Assembly (NCBI RefSeq): GCF_000019665.1
Contig: NC_010794.1
Coordinates: 62,001 to 126,000 of the forward strand
Direction of reading: 5' to 3'
DNA length: 64,000 nt
Source: Methylacidiphilum infernorum V4
GTDB taxonomy: Bacteria > Verrucomicrobiota > Verrucomicrobiia > Methylacidiphilales > Methylacidiphilaceae
Under the pieces are notes generated by a model, which saw only the letters and a list, made by a program, of their open reading frames with translations, did no database searches and was not told where the DNA came from. The position numbers were made by a program, and so were the translations under genes. Every line of letters begins with the position of its first letter. The first letter of the stretch is position 1. Below, piece by piece: positions 19,480 through 27,937 of this stretch.

Positions 19480-20604
19480 ATGAAGTTTTTTCTCGATCTC
19501 TTGCCTTCTGAATGGGATTTTTTCGACTCCGAGCCTGAATACAGAAGAAAACAGGTGGCCGAGTGGATATTCAAGAAGAGGGTTTTCTCCTTTTCCTTGA
19601 TGACGAATCTCTCCTTGGACTTGCGAAAGAAACTGGCTGAAAATTACCAAGTTAAGACCTTGGAATTGATCCATGAAAAACAATCGATTGACGGCACAAA
19701 AAAATTTTTATGGCAGCTTTGCGATGGTCATGCCATAGAAACCGTATTGATTCCTGCAACAGACAGTAGAGGATCTTCGGAGCGTCTTACCCTCTGCGTG
19801 TCTACTCAAGTCGGCTGTGCTTTAGGGTGCCATTTCTGCGCCAGCGGCCTTCTTGGATTCAAAAGAAATCTTTCTTGCGGTGAAATTGTTGAGCAGGTAC
19901 TGCTGAGCGAATCGATTGTTAAGCAAAGAGTCAGCCATATCGTGTTTATGGGCATGGGGGAGCCCCTGCTGAATTACGATCAGCTGATCAAATCGATCCG
20001 ACTTATTTCTTCTTCTTGGGGAATAGGGATTAGCCCGAGAAAAATAACCATTTCTACAAGTGGGATTGCTCCCCGCATTAGAAAACTAGCCCTTGAGACT
20101 TTGCCTTTTCGGCTCGCTGTTTCCCTGCATGCCACAACAGATGAGTTGCGTAGCAAGATTATGCCCATCAATAGCAAATATCCCTTAAGTGAGCTTATTA
20201 AAAGTTGTGAAGAGTTTTGCTCGCGAAGAAAGCAGAAAATTACCCTGGAGTATATCTTAATTTCTGGATTAAATGACCGGAGGGAAGACGCAGAAAGACT
20301 TGCTCGCATAGCTACCTCACTGAGGGCTAAAGTCAATCTCATTCCCTATAATCCGATAGAGCGGTTAGCTTGGAAGTCTCCAGATCAAAAAGAACAGCTT
20401 TCTTTCTTCCGGTGGCTTAAAAACAAAGCTGTCCAGGTTTCCATAAGAAAAGAACGAGGCCGGGATATCGACGGGGCTTGTGGACAGCTTAGACTTCGCT
20501 ATCTCTTCGAAAGAAGCAAAGAACCAAAAGGGATGCTTGGTGAGGGCTTGAACAGCGTAGGAAAGCCAAAGGAAAGTGAAGAAAAAGAACCAAGCCTACG
20601 ATAG
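19480..20604 (+). CDS. rlmN: Dual-specificity 23S rRNA/tRNA adenine-C2 methyltransferase RlmN
   Basis: Radical-SAM enzyme methylating A2503 of 23S rRNA and A37 of some tRNAs. The cluster-binding motif is CALGCHFCASG (CxxxCxxC), preceded by LCVSTQVG and followed by GFKRNLSCGEIVEQV. GMGEPLLNYD and the C-terminal motif RKERGRDIDGACGQL, with the methyl-carrying cysteine, are both present, which separates RlmN from unrelated radical-SAM proteins. It is 374 residues with a charged C-terminal tail of about 30 residues that is longer than usual. Confidence 0.94.
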   Translation: MKFFLDLLPSEWDFFDSEPEYRRKQVAEWIFKKRVFSFSLMTNLSLDLRKKLAENYQVKTLELIHEKQSIDGTKKFLWQLCDGHAIETVLIPATDSRGSSERLTLCVSTQVGCALGCHFCASGLLGFKRNLSCGEIVEQVLLSESIVKQRVSHIVFMGMGEPLLNYDQLIKSIRLISSSWGIGISPRKITISTSGIAPRIRKLALETLPFRLAVSLHATTDELRSKIMPINSKYPLSELIKSCEEFCSRRKQKITLEYILISGLNDRREDAERLARIATSLRAKVNLIPYNPIERLAWKSPDQKEQLSFFRWLKNKAVQVSIRKERGRDIDGACGQLRLRYLFERSKEPKGMLGEGLNSVGKPKESEEKEPSLR

Positions 20605-20670
20605 CCTCTTTTCCCAGTTTAAGAGATGACACAAGGAGAACCCCCCTGGCTTAGTCGCATCATATCCTTC

Positions 20671-20800
20671 TAGGCCTACGGTCCTGCTTGGCTGCGAGGA
20701 TCCGGAAGGTCTAGCCAAGACCCTGAAAGCTAATAGCTACAGGGAGTCAACCGCTCAGGATTTTTTAGGTTTTAGCATGGAGAAAGAGCGGTTCTTTTTT
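20671..20800 (+). ncRNA. Candidate structured RNA in rlmN / DUF3088 intergenic region
   Basis: The 225-bp gap holds consecutive perfect stems. CTTGGCT (20687-20693) pairs with AGCCAAG (20713-20719), enclosing a TCCGGAAGG element. CCCTG (20721-20725) pairs with CAGGG (20740-20744). AACCGCTC (20749-20756) pairs with GAGCGGTT (20786-20793), followed by CTTTTTT. The CCGGAAGG loop is reminiscent of the SRP RNA GNAR tetraloop, but the conserved 3' strand (GGAAGCAGC) is not there, so I do not call SRP RNA. Identity is unknown. Confidence 0.35.
20749..20800 (+). terminator. Rho-independent terminator-like hairpin
   Basis: An 8-bp perfect stem (20749-20756 with 20786-20793) is followed by C and six T residues. 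The loop is long (29 bases), but AGCATGGA (20774-20781) inside it can also pair with TCCATGCT (20805-20812), an alternative fold. It would end rlmN or the candidate RNA. Confidence 0.5.
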
Positions 20801-20829
20801 AGAGTCCATGCTTTCCTGAATGGCCTCCG

Positions 20830-21174
20830 TTAGAAATGAGGCCTTGGAATCTGGAAGACCCTTGAAAGAAACAAGCCGATTTCTTCAGGTTCATTAAGAA
20901 AAAGCCTATCGCCATAGCGATTAGCCTTGAAAGGAAGCAATGAAGCATAGGATTGATCGAAGACGATCACCGGGCAGGATTGGTTTTCTTCTCCAATGAG
21001 ATCGATGATCTCTTGCCTGGGTTTTTTGAAATCAACGTATCGGAGCTCCAATTGATGGGTTAACCGGGGATAGACTTTTAAAACACCTTCAAACATCATG
21101 CAGTAGGGGCAATAATAGGGATCACCGGGGCCATCATAAAACCCTGGTTTTAAGAGAAACAACAAGGGATTCAT
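20830..21174 (-). CDS. DUF3088 family thioredoxin-like protein
   Basis: A 114-residue protein matching my memory of the DUF3088 family: it starts with FLLKPGF, has a CPYC pair in YYCPYCMMFEGVL (about residues 22-25) and a later ENQSCPVIVF motif. The CxxC followed by a cis-Pro-like SCPV segment suggests a thioredoxin/glutaredoxin fold, but a redox function is inferred only. It is transcribed toward rlmN and sits 32 bp upstream of nothing but the porin gene, which is on the same strand. Confidence 0.75.
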   Translation of the reverse strand: MNPLLFLLKPGFYDGPGDPYYCPYCMMFEGVLKVYPRLTHQLELRYVDFKKPRQEIIDLIGEENQSCPVIVFDQSYASLLPFKANRYGDRLFLNEPEEIGLFLSRVFQIPRPHF

Positions 21175-21206
21175 AATCTTTTTAAGCTAAAAAAAAATAT
21201 AATCCA

Positions 21207-22847
21207 CTAGTAGCTGTAGACAAATTCAAGCCCTACGAAATAGACCGGGCCGGTTGAACTGCCCAAGAGAGCCGAAGGACTCCCGGTCGGGTTCTGGAAA
21301 GGAAACCCGTAGTAGCCGAGTACTCCTCTTCCCCAGTCCATCCTGTACTCAAGCCTGATCATGAAGTTATCGGCCAGGTCAAACCCAAGCGTTGCCGTGT
21401 AAGCCCATATGTCGGTCGGGCTGTTGTGCCCGGCCAGGATCGAGTTCCATCCCGATTCCACCCAGTCGGCCCTCTGCGCTATGCTGATGATGTCGGTTAG
21501 CTGGTATTTCATGTGCACCGATGCCCCATACCAGTTGGAGGGCCCGCTCGATAGGTTGACCGGTAGCCCGCTCACCGCCGCTGGCACAACCGTCACGTTG
21601 TTGTTGTAAAATCCCCCCGTAAACTCAAATCCCAGAAGAAGCTTGTCATGCGCAAACTTCGGCGCCCACGAACCCCATACATCCCCAAGAAAAAACGCAT
21701 TGTTCTGGTTGAAGGGCCCCTCCCCCCTTATCCCCTGGGCTATCCCATAAGGCTGAGCTACCCCGTCTATGGGCGAAGCCCCAAAACCCGGCGGGTTGAC
21801 CCCGTTAAAGCCGTACATCAAGGTCGCACTCAAGGTGGCATTCTTCCCCTTCGCATCCCACTGGCTGTTCAAAAAAAGCAGGTAGGCGTCGCTGTTGTTA
21901 ATCATGTTGTTGAGATAACCAAAATATTCCATTCCCCCCCGAGAAACGTTGAACCCCCCGTCAGCTATCCCAAAGCGGCTCGTCCACTGCTCATCCCACC
22001 GGTAGATCGCCTGCATCCCCGTCAGCGTCGTCGGCAACAGGTTGGCAAACAATAGCCCATAGGTAAAATCCAGGTTCACCGGCCGCTCCACCACCTCGTA
22101 GCCCGCCGGATCCACAAACTTCCCTATCTTTATGTCTAAGCCGTTGCCTACAGGGGCCCGGAAAATCACGTAAGCTTGCTCAAGCCAAAAACTGGAAGTG
22201 TTGAACGAATACCAGGAACTAAAGGGAACCCCAAGGCCGGTAATCGCATCGGGTGCCCCCACGACCGCGTCCTGGCCTACGATCAGGTCCGCCCTAAAGC
22301 CCGCCTGCCAGCGGTTCTCCTCGGTCAAGGGCTTCTCCAAGGCCAGCTTGAAGGCGTTCATGTTAAAGCCTCCCCCGGGAATCGCATCCACCGGTTCCCT
22401 GCCCGGAATCGCCGGGTAACCCTGGGCAAAGCCCGCCGCATTGGTCGGTCCCACGTAACCCGGTGGGGGAACAAAACCGGGCACCTTGTTAAAAGCCGGT
22501 GCATTGATAAAATTGTAGGTGTAGCTGGCATCAACATAGCCGCTTAAGACTATCCCCTTGGTGTTCGCCTGCACCGGTATGCCCTGGTCTTCCAGCTTCT
22601 TGACCAGTTCCGCTATCTCTTTGTTCTTCTCTTCGATTATGGATGAACTATCAGCAGAATTGTCCTGGTTGGTTTTGGGCTTTTGCTTTTTGGAAGTTTT
22701 CTTTTTGATTGAGGGAGAACCCTGGGTGTTGGAATCTTCAGCAAGAAGGACCTTGGAAAAACCGAGGAAAAGCAACAACCCTACGCAAAAATACAAAAGA
22801 GAGGAAGAAAAAAAACGAGGAATGAAACCAGGAGAAATAATCTTCAC
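21207..22847 (-). CDS. Outer-membrane beta-barrel porin (BBP2 / OmpL-like)
   Basis: Predicted porin of the putative beta-barrel porin-2 family. I choose GTG at 22847 (546 residues) because it gives a clean signal peptide (MKIISPGFIPRFF, hydrophobic core to about residue 35, cleavage after VLLA). The longer frame starts at TTG 22910 and spoils it. A Lys-rich, coiled-coil-like segment (about 40-85) precedes the barrel, which begins at IVLSGYVDASYTYNF. The final strand ends in VYFVGLEFVYSY, a normal C-terminal beta signal. Its base composition is visibly GC-richer than the neighbours. The substrate is unknown. Confidence 0.8.
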   Translation of the reverse strand: MKIISPGFIPRFFSSSLLYFCVGLLLFLGFSKVLLAEDSNTQGSPSIKKKTSKKQKPKTNQDNSADSSSIIEEKNKEIAELVKKLEDQGIPVQANTKGIVLSGYVDASYTYNFINAPAFNKVPGFVPPPGYVGPTNAAGFAQGYPAIPGREPVDAIPGGGFNMNAFKLALEKPLTEENRWQAGFRADLIVGQDAVVGAPDAITGLGVPFSSWYSFNTSSFWLEQAYVIFRAPVGNGLDIKIGKFVDPAGYEVVERPVNLDFTYGLLFANLLPTTLTGMQAIYRWDEQWTSRFGIADGGFNVSRGGMEYFGYLNNMINNSDAYLLFLNSQWDAKGKNATLSATLMYGFNGVNPPGFGASPIDGVAQPYGIAQGIRGEGPFNQNNAFFLGDVWGSWAPKFAHDKLLLGFEFTGGFYNNNVTVVPAAVSGLPVNLSSGPSNWYGASVHMKYQLTDIISIAQRADWVESGWNSILAGHNSPTDIWAYTATLGFDLADNFMIRLEYRMDWGRGVLGYYGFPFQNPTGSPSALLGSSTGPVYFVGLEFVYSY

Positions 22848-23025
22848 GATGATAGGGACCTTGCAATGATTCTTTAAAAGGAATGCCTCATTGTCAACAA
22901 GGAAATGCAATATTAATGATCTAGAGAAATACCACCTCGATAAAATAAGAATAAATTAAACATAGGATTTAAAAAAAACACCTTTGAAAATGTTCCAAGA
23001 AGCCTACCCAAAAGAGGTTCAAGGG

Positions 23026-24429
23026 ATGAGGTTGGGCATGAGAAAGATCGCTGCAATCTTCTTGTCGTTCTTTTCCTTTTGTTCTCCTTTATTTCTCAAC
23101 GCCGGAGCGATAAAAGGGGAGGGCAAGATCGTGTATGTCTTACCCATAAGGGATGAAATTGAACAATCGATGGTTTACTTCGTCAGGAGAGCTGTTAATG
23201 AGGCGATGAAGAATGGAGCCCAGGGATTGATTTTGGACATCGACACCCCGGGGGGGTTGGCGAACTCCATGGAAAAAATAATTCGGGAGCTCGAACGGTT
23301 CCCCCTCCAAGAGAATACCTATGCGTTTATAGATCATAAAGCGTATTCGGCAGGCGCTTTTATTGCCGCTTGTTGCCGGCACATCTACATGGCGCCTGGT
23401 TCAGTTATCGGTGCAGCAACCCCTGTAGTATTTTCTCCTCAAGGGGGAGTCCAAAATCTACCGGAAAGCTATGAAAGAAAAATGCTTTCTGCTTACCAAG
23501 GGTTGATTCGTGCTATTGCCGACAGGCACGGTCATAATCCCGCCGTTTTCAATGCCATGGTAGACAAGGATAGCGGTCTTAACATTGATGGAGTTGAAAT
23601 CCTGCCCAAGGGAAAAATTTTAACTTTAACCGACTCTGAAGCCTGTAAAAAGTATGGGCATCCTCCAAGACCCCTCTTGGCAGAGGGGATTGCTCAAAAC
23701 CTGGAAGAACTGGCTCAAAAGGGATTAGGCGTATCTCAGCCGAAACTGGTTGTTGTGAAACCCACCGGTTTCGAAAAAATAGGCCGGATGATGACCTTGC
23801 TTGGACCTATTTTTTTAACCCTTGGGTTAATCTTTGGTTACTTGGAATTACAAACCGGGGGTGTGGTGCTAGGCTTGCTTAGCCTGTTTTTTTTCTCCCT
23901 TTATTTTTTAGGTCACTACCTGGCCGGATTAAGTGGTTATGAACCCTTTCTTCTCTTTCTTTTGGGATTATCTCTCGTTCTCTTTGAATTTCTTGTTTTT
24001 CCGGGGCTGATCATTCCTACCTTGATCGGCTTCCTGGTTATCCTTGCCGCCTTGCTTTCCTCTGCCGTTGAAAAGATGCCCTCTGAAAGCCTTGTAAGCT
24101 GGCTTTCTCGAGCAAAAGAAGCCGCTTTTTCCCTGGTTTTAGCTTTAGGTCTTTCCCTTTTACTCATTTTTATGCTCTCTAGGCTTATTCCTGCCAAAGC
24201 CCCGGTGAGCGAGGTATCTAAAGAGGGGAGGGAGCAGCCAAGGGATCTGGCCATAGGCATGAGGGGGCAAGCGCTGACCGTCCTCAGGCCAAGCGGCTTG
24301 GGGAAGTTCCAGGATAAAATCGTTGATGTAGTCACCCCAGGCCAGTTTGTTTCTGCAGGGACCCCGATCCAGATCGTCCAGATCGAGGGCATACGGATCG
24401 TGGTCGAACCCATAAAAAAGAAAGTTTAG
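23026..24429 (+). CDS. NfeD-type membrane-bound serine protease (ClpP-class)
   Basis: Long NfeD (NfeD1b) protein. After a signal peptide it has a ClpP-like protease domain (about 30-230: LILDIDTPGGLANSM, nucleophile Ser in YSAGAFIA, PGSVIGAATPV). Five or so membrane segments (about 250-400) and a C-terminal OB-fold NfeD domain (GMRGQALTVLRPSGLGKF) follow. I choose ATG 23026 because AGAGG lies eight bases upstream; ATG 22990 and TTG 22984 are in the same frame. It is the first gene of an operon with a short nfeD gene and floA, a typical pairing with flotillin-like proteins. Confidence 0.88.
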   Translation: MRLGMRKIAAIFLSFFSFCSPLFLNAGAIKGEGKIVYVLPIRDEIEQSMVYFVRRAVNEAMKNGAQGLILDIDTPGGLANSMEKIIRELERFPLQENTYAFIDHKAYSAGAFIAACCRHIYMAPGSVIGAATPVVFSPQGGVQNLPESYERKMLSAYQGLIRAIADRHGHNPAVFNAMVDKDSGLNIDGVEILPKGKILTLTDSEACKKYGHPPRPLLAEGIAQNLEELAQKGLGVSQPKLVVVKPTGFEKIGRMMTLLGPIFLTLGLIFGYLELQTGGVVLGLLSLFFFSLYFLGHYLAGLSGYEPFLLFLLGLSLVLFEFLVFPGLIIPTLIGFLVILAALLSSAVEKMPSESLVSWLSRAKEAAFSLVLALGLSLLLIFMLSRLIPAKAPVSEVSKEGREQPRDLAIGMRGQALTVLRPSGLGKFQDKIVDVVTPGQFVSAGTPIQIVQIEGIRIVVEPIKKKV

Positions 24430-24447
24430 ATAGCCAAGAAAAGGAAG

Positions 24448-24918
24448 ATGAAAACCCTCCTATGTATTTTAATTTTTTCGGGAAGTTCCGTCCTTTTTAT
24501 TGAATTACTTTTTCCTAGTTACATCATGGCATTTTTAGGGTCATTGCTTCTGGTAGGAGCATTGGCCTTGGGTTTTATCTTTTATGGGCCTGGAGGGGCT
24601 GTTGTCGTGATAGGGGCTGAACTTCTTGTATTGTTAGTGGCTTTAGGGATAGGAATCAAAATTTTTCCTCGAACCCGGCTCAAGAAGAAAATGCAGCTTG
24701 AGGAAACGAATAGAGAGCAAACAGCTTTCGACATAAACCGGTTGGTGGGAAAGGAAGGGAGGTGCGAATCTCCGTGTAAGCCTGAAGGTTTTGTCAGGGT
24801 AATGTCGAAAAGGTTGGAGGCGGTATCGGAAACAGGATATATTGAGGAGGGCTTAAGGATAAAAGTCGTGGGAACAAAGGAAGGTAAAGCGATAGTCAGA
24901 GCTATAAGAAACGGTTGA
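24448..24918 (+). CDS. Short NfeD-like membrane protein
   Basis: A 156-residue protein with two or three hydrophobic segments (about 1-75) and a soluble C-terminal domain (about 95-155: VGKEGRCESPCKPEGFVRV, EEGLRIKVVGTKEG) that looks like the NfeD OB fold. It lacks the protease domain of the upstream long form. It lies 18 bp after that gene and 43 bp before floA. It may act as a partner of FloA in membrane microdomains, by analogy with YqeZ-YqfB systems; this is inference from position and fold. Confidence 0.75.
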   Translation: MKTLLCILIFSGSSVLFIELLFPSYIMAFLGSLLLVGALALGFIFYGPGGAVVVIGAELLVLLVALGIGIKIFPRTRLKKKMQLEETNREQTAFDINRLVGKEGRCESPCKPEGFVRVMSKRLEAVSETGYIEEGLRIKVVGTKEGKAIVRAIRNG

Positions 24919-24961
24919 AGAGCATGAGCTTTTCATTACTCAAGCCGTTTAAAAAGAAGGG

Positions 24962-25978
24962 ATGAGCATGATCGGTTGGATTTTGATCGGCATTTTACTT
25001 GTAGTTTTGCTTATTGTTGCCGCCATCCTCTTTAATTTCATCGGTCTTTGGATTAAGGCGATGATTACAGGAGCAGCAGTCAGCATCCTTAATCTTGTGG
25101 CCATGAGACTTAGAGGGATACCCCCTTCCTTGATCGTCAACACAAGAATTACCGCGGTCCGGTCCGGTCTTTCCATATCAACGGCACAACTCGAGTCCCA
25201 TTTTTTAGCCGGAGGGAATATCGAGCATGTCGTTAGGGCTTTGGTGGCTGCGGATCGGGCAGGCATTCCCCTTACTTTTAATCGGGCATGCGCTATCGAC
25301 CTGGCAACGATAGGAACCGGCAAAAGCGTGTATGAAGCTGTTCGAACGAGCGTAAATCCTAAAGTAATTGATTGTCCTTTTCAGGCAGGAGGCCCTACCT
25401 ACATAGCCGGAGTAGCCAAGGATGGAATAACCGTCAAGGTTAAGGCACGGGTTACGGTAAGGACGAACTTGGAAAGGTTTGTTGGGGGAGCGACCGAAGA
25501 GACGATTGTGGCTCGGGTTGGAGAAGGGATAGTGACGACTATCGGAATGGCCAATACCTACAAGGAGGTGTTGGAACATCCGGATCGAATATCGAAAATC
25601 GTTCTCCAGAAAGGGTTGGATTCAGGGACGGCTTTCGAGATTTTATCCATAGATATTGCCGAGGTGATTATAGGGGATAATGTTGGGGCGAAACTCCAGG
25701 CTGAACAGGCTGAAGCGGATAAAAGGGTAGCCCAAGCCAAAGCCGAAGTGAGAAGGGCTGCTGCCGTGGCTTTGGAACAGGAAATGAAAGCAAGAGTCGA
25801 AGAGATGAAAGCTAAGGTGGTGGAAGCCGAATCCCAAATCCCGATGGCTATTGCTGAAGCCTTTAAAAAGGGATATCTTGGGGTCATGGATTATTACCGG
25901 TTGCGCAACATCCAGGCCGATACGCAAATGAGGACGAGCATTGCAACTGAAGGCTCTTCTTCTGCGGGTCTTCCTTGA
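24962..25978 (+). CDS. floA: Flotillin-like protein FloA
   Basis: Membrane-anchored SPFH-type scaffold of bacterial membrane microdomains (YqfA/FloA type), 338 residues. One N-terminal hairpin membrane segment (about 3-35) is followed by the FloA-specific sequence [21 protein letters not shown] and [14 protein letters not shown]. The SPFH region ends with [17 protein letters not shown]. An Ala/Glu-rich coiled coil (about 245-300) follows. It is translated from ATG 24962 (AAGAAGGG upstream). Operon partners are the two NfeD genes. Confidence 0.93.
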   Translation: MSMIGWILIGILLVVLLIVAAILFNFIGLWIKAMITGAAVSILNLVAMRLRGIPPSLIVNTRITAVRSGLSISTAQLESHFLAGGNIEHVVRALVAADRAGIPLTFNRACAIDLATIGTGKSVYEAVRTSVNPKVIDCPFQAGGPTYIAGVAKDGITVKVKARVTVRTNLERFVGGATEETIVARVGEGIVTTIGMANTYKEVLEHPDRISKIVLQKGLDSGTAFEILSIDIAEVIIGDNVGAKLQAEQAEADKRVAQAKAEVRRAAAVALEQEMKARVEEMKAKVVEAESQIPMAIAEAFKKGYLGVMDYYRLRNIQADTQMRTSIATEGSSSAGLP

Positions 25979-25994
25979 GTTGTGTTTGGAGATT

Positions 25995-26468
25995 ATGAGA
26001 ACTTTACTTCCTTTTCTTTTTTTCCTGTTTATTGTGGCACTCCAACTGCTTTATGGATTGAGAAGAGGCGGCAAACATCCCCCTCAGCCGGATAGAAAAC
26101 CTTTTCCATGGGAAAAAGAGCAATCGGCCGATGACGACATCCCTCAACCCGAATCTAAAAAAGAGGATTTCAGCACCTCTTTTGAAAAAAATCTTTCCGT
26201 TCTCTATGTCCAACCTGAGAAAATTCCAGAAACGAAAGAGCTCCTTTCAGCTTTTGAGCCAACAAAATTCGAAGAGAAAGAATATAGCTGGGAAACATCG
26301 GCTTATGATAAACTGAAGACCGCTTCCCAAGAGATGGAGTCTAAGAAGTTAGCCTTTTTTTTGAAAAACCCCGGAGGGTTGAAGAGGGCGATCGTCCTGG
26401 CAGAAATTCTAGGTCCACCGCCTTCTATCGCTCCACGGGAAATGAAACCCTCATGGTATGATCTTTGA
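25995..26468 (+). CDS. Membrane-anchored hypothetical protein in nfeD-floA operon
   Basis: I choose ATG 25995 (157 residues), with GGAG a few bases upstream; a longer frame from 25941 would overlap floA by 38 bp. The protein has one N-terminal membrane segment (MRTLLPFLFFLFIVALQLL) followed by a charged, Pro-rich soluble tail with KPFPWEK, and ends in a patch similar to AIVLAEILGPPPSIAP. I do not recognise a family, although the PPPS-containing tail is typical of short membrane proteins beside FloA in related genomes (inference). Confidence 0.65.
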   Translation: MRTLLPFLFFLFIVALQLLYGLRRGGKHPPQPDRKPFPWEKEQSADDDIPQPESKKEDFSTSFEKNLSVLYVQPEKIPETKELLSAFEPTKFEEKEYSWETSAYDKLKTASQEMESKKLAFFLKNPGGLKRAIVLAEILGPPPSIAPREMKPSWYDL

Positions 26469-26524
26469 CAACCAAGGCCTTTTTTCTTCGTGAAAAAAAT
26501 TTTTTCCTCTTCCCCAGATAATCA

Positions 26525-27934
26525 ATGAAAGGAACAAAGCATTTCCTGGAGCTCTTCCTTTATTTTTTTCTCTTTCTTTTTTCTTTTCTTAGCGTTGTTC
26601 GGTCCGAAGAAAGAAAGGGGGATATCCTCTATTATACCTGTACCATGCATCCCAGTGTGAAATCGAAAACTCCCGGCAAATGCCCTATCTGCTCGATGGA
26701 TCTTGTTCCCGTCCATTCGAGCAATGTTGAAACTCATGCCACGGAAATGGTCCAAAAAGAAGTTGCGGAAAGCACTTCCTTTTTTATTCCTCCCGAGAGG
26801 CTCCAAGCCATTGGGATAAGGACCGAAGAGGTAGCGATTCGGCCTTTAAAATTAGATATCAAGGCCCCAGCGATCGTTTCCATCAACGAATCTCAAGTTT
26901 ACGACATCAACGTCAAGGCGGGCAACGGCTATGTCCTCAAATTATATGCCAATTACGTGGGTAAACATTTTTCGAAAGGAGAAGTTCTAGCGACTATCCT
27001 GAGCCAGGATTGGGTTCAAGCCCAGATGGATTATATTAGGGCTTACAGGGCTTGGCGAAGAAGCTTGTTGGTCAAAAAAGATAATCCCATTCTGCTAGAC
27101 CAGCAATTTTATCACGTGCGGGCGAGGTTGCGGGTGTGGGACCTGGACGATGAGCAGATCAAGGAACTGGAAAAATATGCTTGGTCGATGTCTGTCAATG
27201 ACGTACGGACGGCAAAAGGGATTCGAGGCACTTTTGAGCTGCGATCTCCCGTGGATGGTCATGTGCACGAAAAAAACGTTTATGAAGGGATGTATTTTAC
27301 GGCGGGTCAATCTTTGCTTAGGATCGTGGATCTTCGAACGGTCTGGATTTTAGCTGAATTGCCTGAAGACCAAGCCAAGTATGTAGCTATCGGCCTTCCT
27401 TGTCAAATCCGTTTCCCGGCCCTGCCTGAAAAGATCTACGAAGCCAAGATCGATTTTATTCAACCTCACTTTGAAGAAGAGACGAGGAGGTTGCAGCTCA
27501 GGGTCGTTTTGCCTAATCCCCAGCATAGGATTCATCCGGGGATGTATGCCGATTTTAATACGCTAATCGATTTTGGCAAGAGACTTGCCGTGAGTGAAGA
27601 TGCCGTCATCCCCACCGGAGAAAACTTCGTTGTGTTCATCGATCATGGAGGGGGACATCTAGAGCCGAGATTTGTGGATATTGGAGAAAAAATAGATGGG
27701 TATTACATCGTGCGCGGAGGGTTGAGAGAAGGGGACCGCGTGGTCAGTGGAGCGAATTTTTTAATCGATGCTGAAGCCCGGGTGCAAGGAGCGCTTAAAA
27801 TTTGGACACGGGAAAAGAGCCTTTCCCCTGGAGGTTCAACAACCCAGCCTGGGAAAAAAGGGCAGGAGCCTTACCCGATGGACCATGGTCCCATGCACCA
27901 TGGTCATATGCATGGGATGCCGGGCATGGAATGA
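26525..27934 (+). CDS. Efflux RND periplasmic adaptor, CusB-type with heavy-metal-binding domain
   Basis: Membrane-fusion subunit of a heavy-metal efflux (HME-RND) pump, 469 residues. A signal peptide (about 1-27) is followed by a heavy-metal-binding domain (YTCTMHPSVKSKTPGKCPIC, about 34-60) with the CTMHP and CPICSMDLVPV patterns. A CusB/HlyD-like core follows. The C-terminus is rich in His and Met (GPMHHGHMHGMPGME), which suggests Cu(I)/Ag(I) handling. cusA follows after three bases. No CusC-type outer-membrane gene is next to it in this window. Confidence 0.9.
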   Translation: MKGTKHFLELFLYFFLFLFSFLSVVRSEERKGDILYYTCTMHPSVKSKTPGKCPICSMDLVPVHSSNVETHATEMVQKEVAESTSFFIPPERLQAIGIRTEEVAIRPLKLDIKAPAIVSINESQVYDINVKAGNGYVLKLYANYVGKHFSKGEVLATILSQDWVQAQMDYIRAYRAWRRSLLVKKDNPILLDQQFYHVRARLRVWDLDDEQIKELEKYAWSMSVNDVRTAKGIRGTFELRSPVDGHVHEKNVYEGMYFTAGQSLLRIVDLRTVWILAELPEDQAKYVAIGLPCQIRFPALPEKIYEAKIDFIQPHFEEETRRLQLRVVLPNPQHRIHPGMYADFNTLIDFGKRLAVSEDAVIPTGENFVVFIDHGGGHLEPRFVDIGEKIDGYYIVRGGLREGDRVVSGANFLIDAEARVQGALKIWTREKSLSPGGSTTQPGKKGQEPYPMDHGPMHHGHMHGMPGME

Positions 27935-27937
27935 GCC

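Noticed and set aside
20680-20730. SRP (4.5S) RNA from the CCGGAAGG loop
   Set aside because: The conserved GGAAGCAGC 3' strand is absent and outer helices do not match; only the tetraloop-like core agrees.
22176-22547. Forward frame of 123 codons opposite the porin
   Set aside because: Lies fully inside the reverse-strand barrel gene and has no recognisable family.
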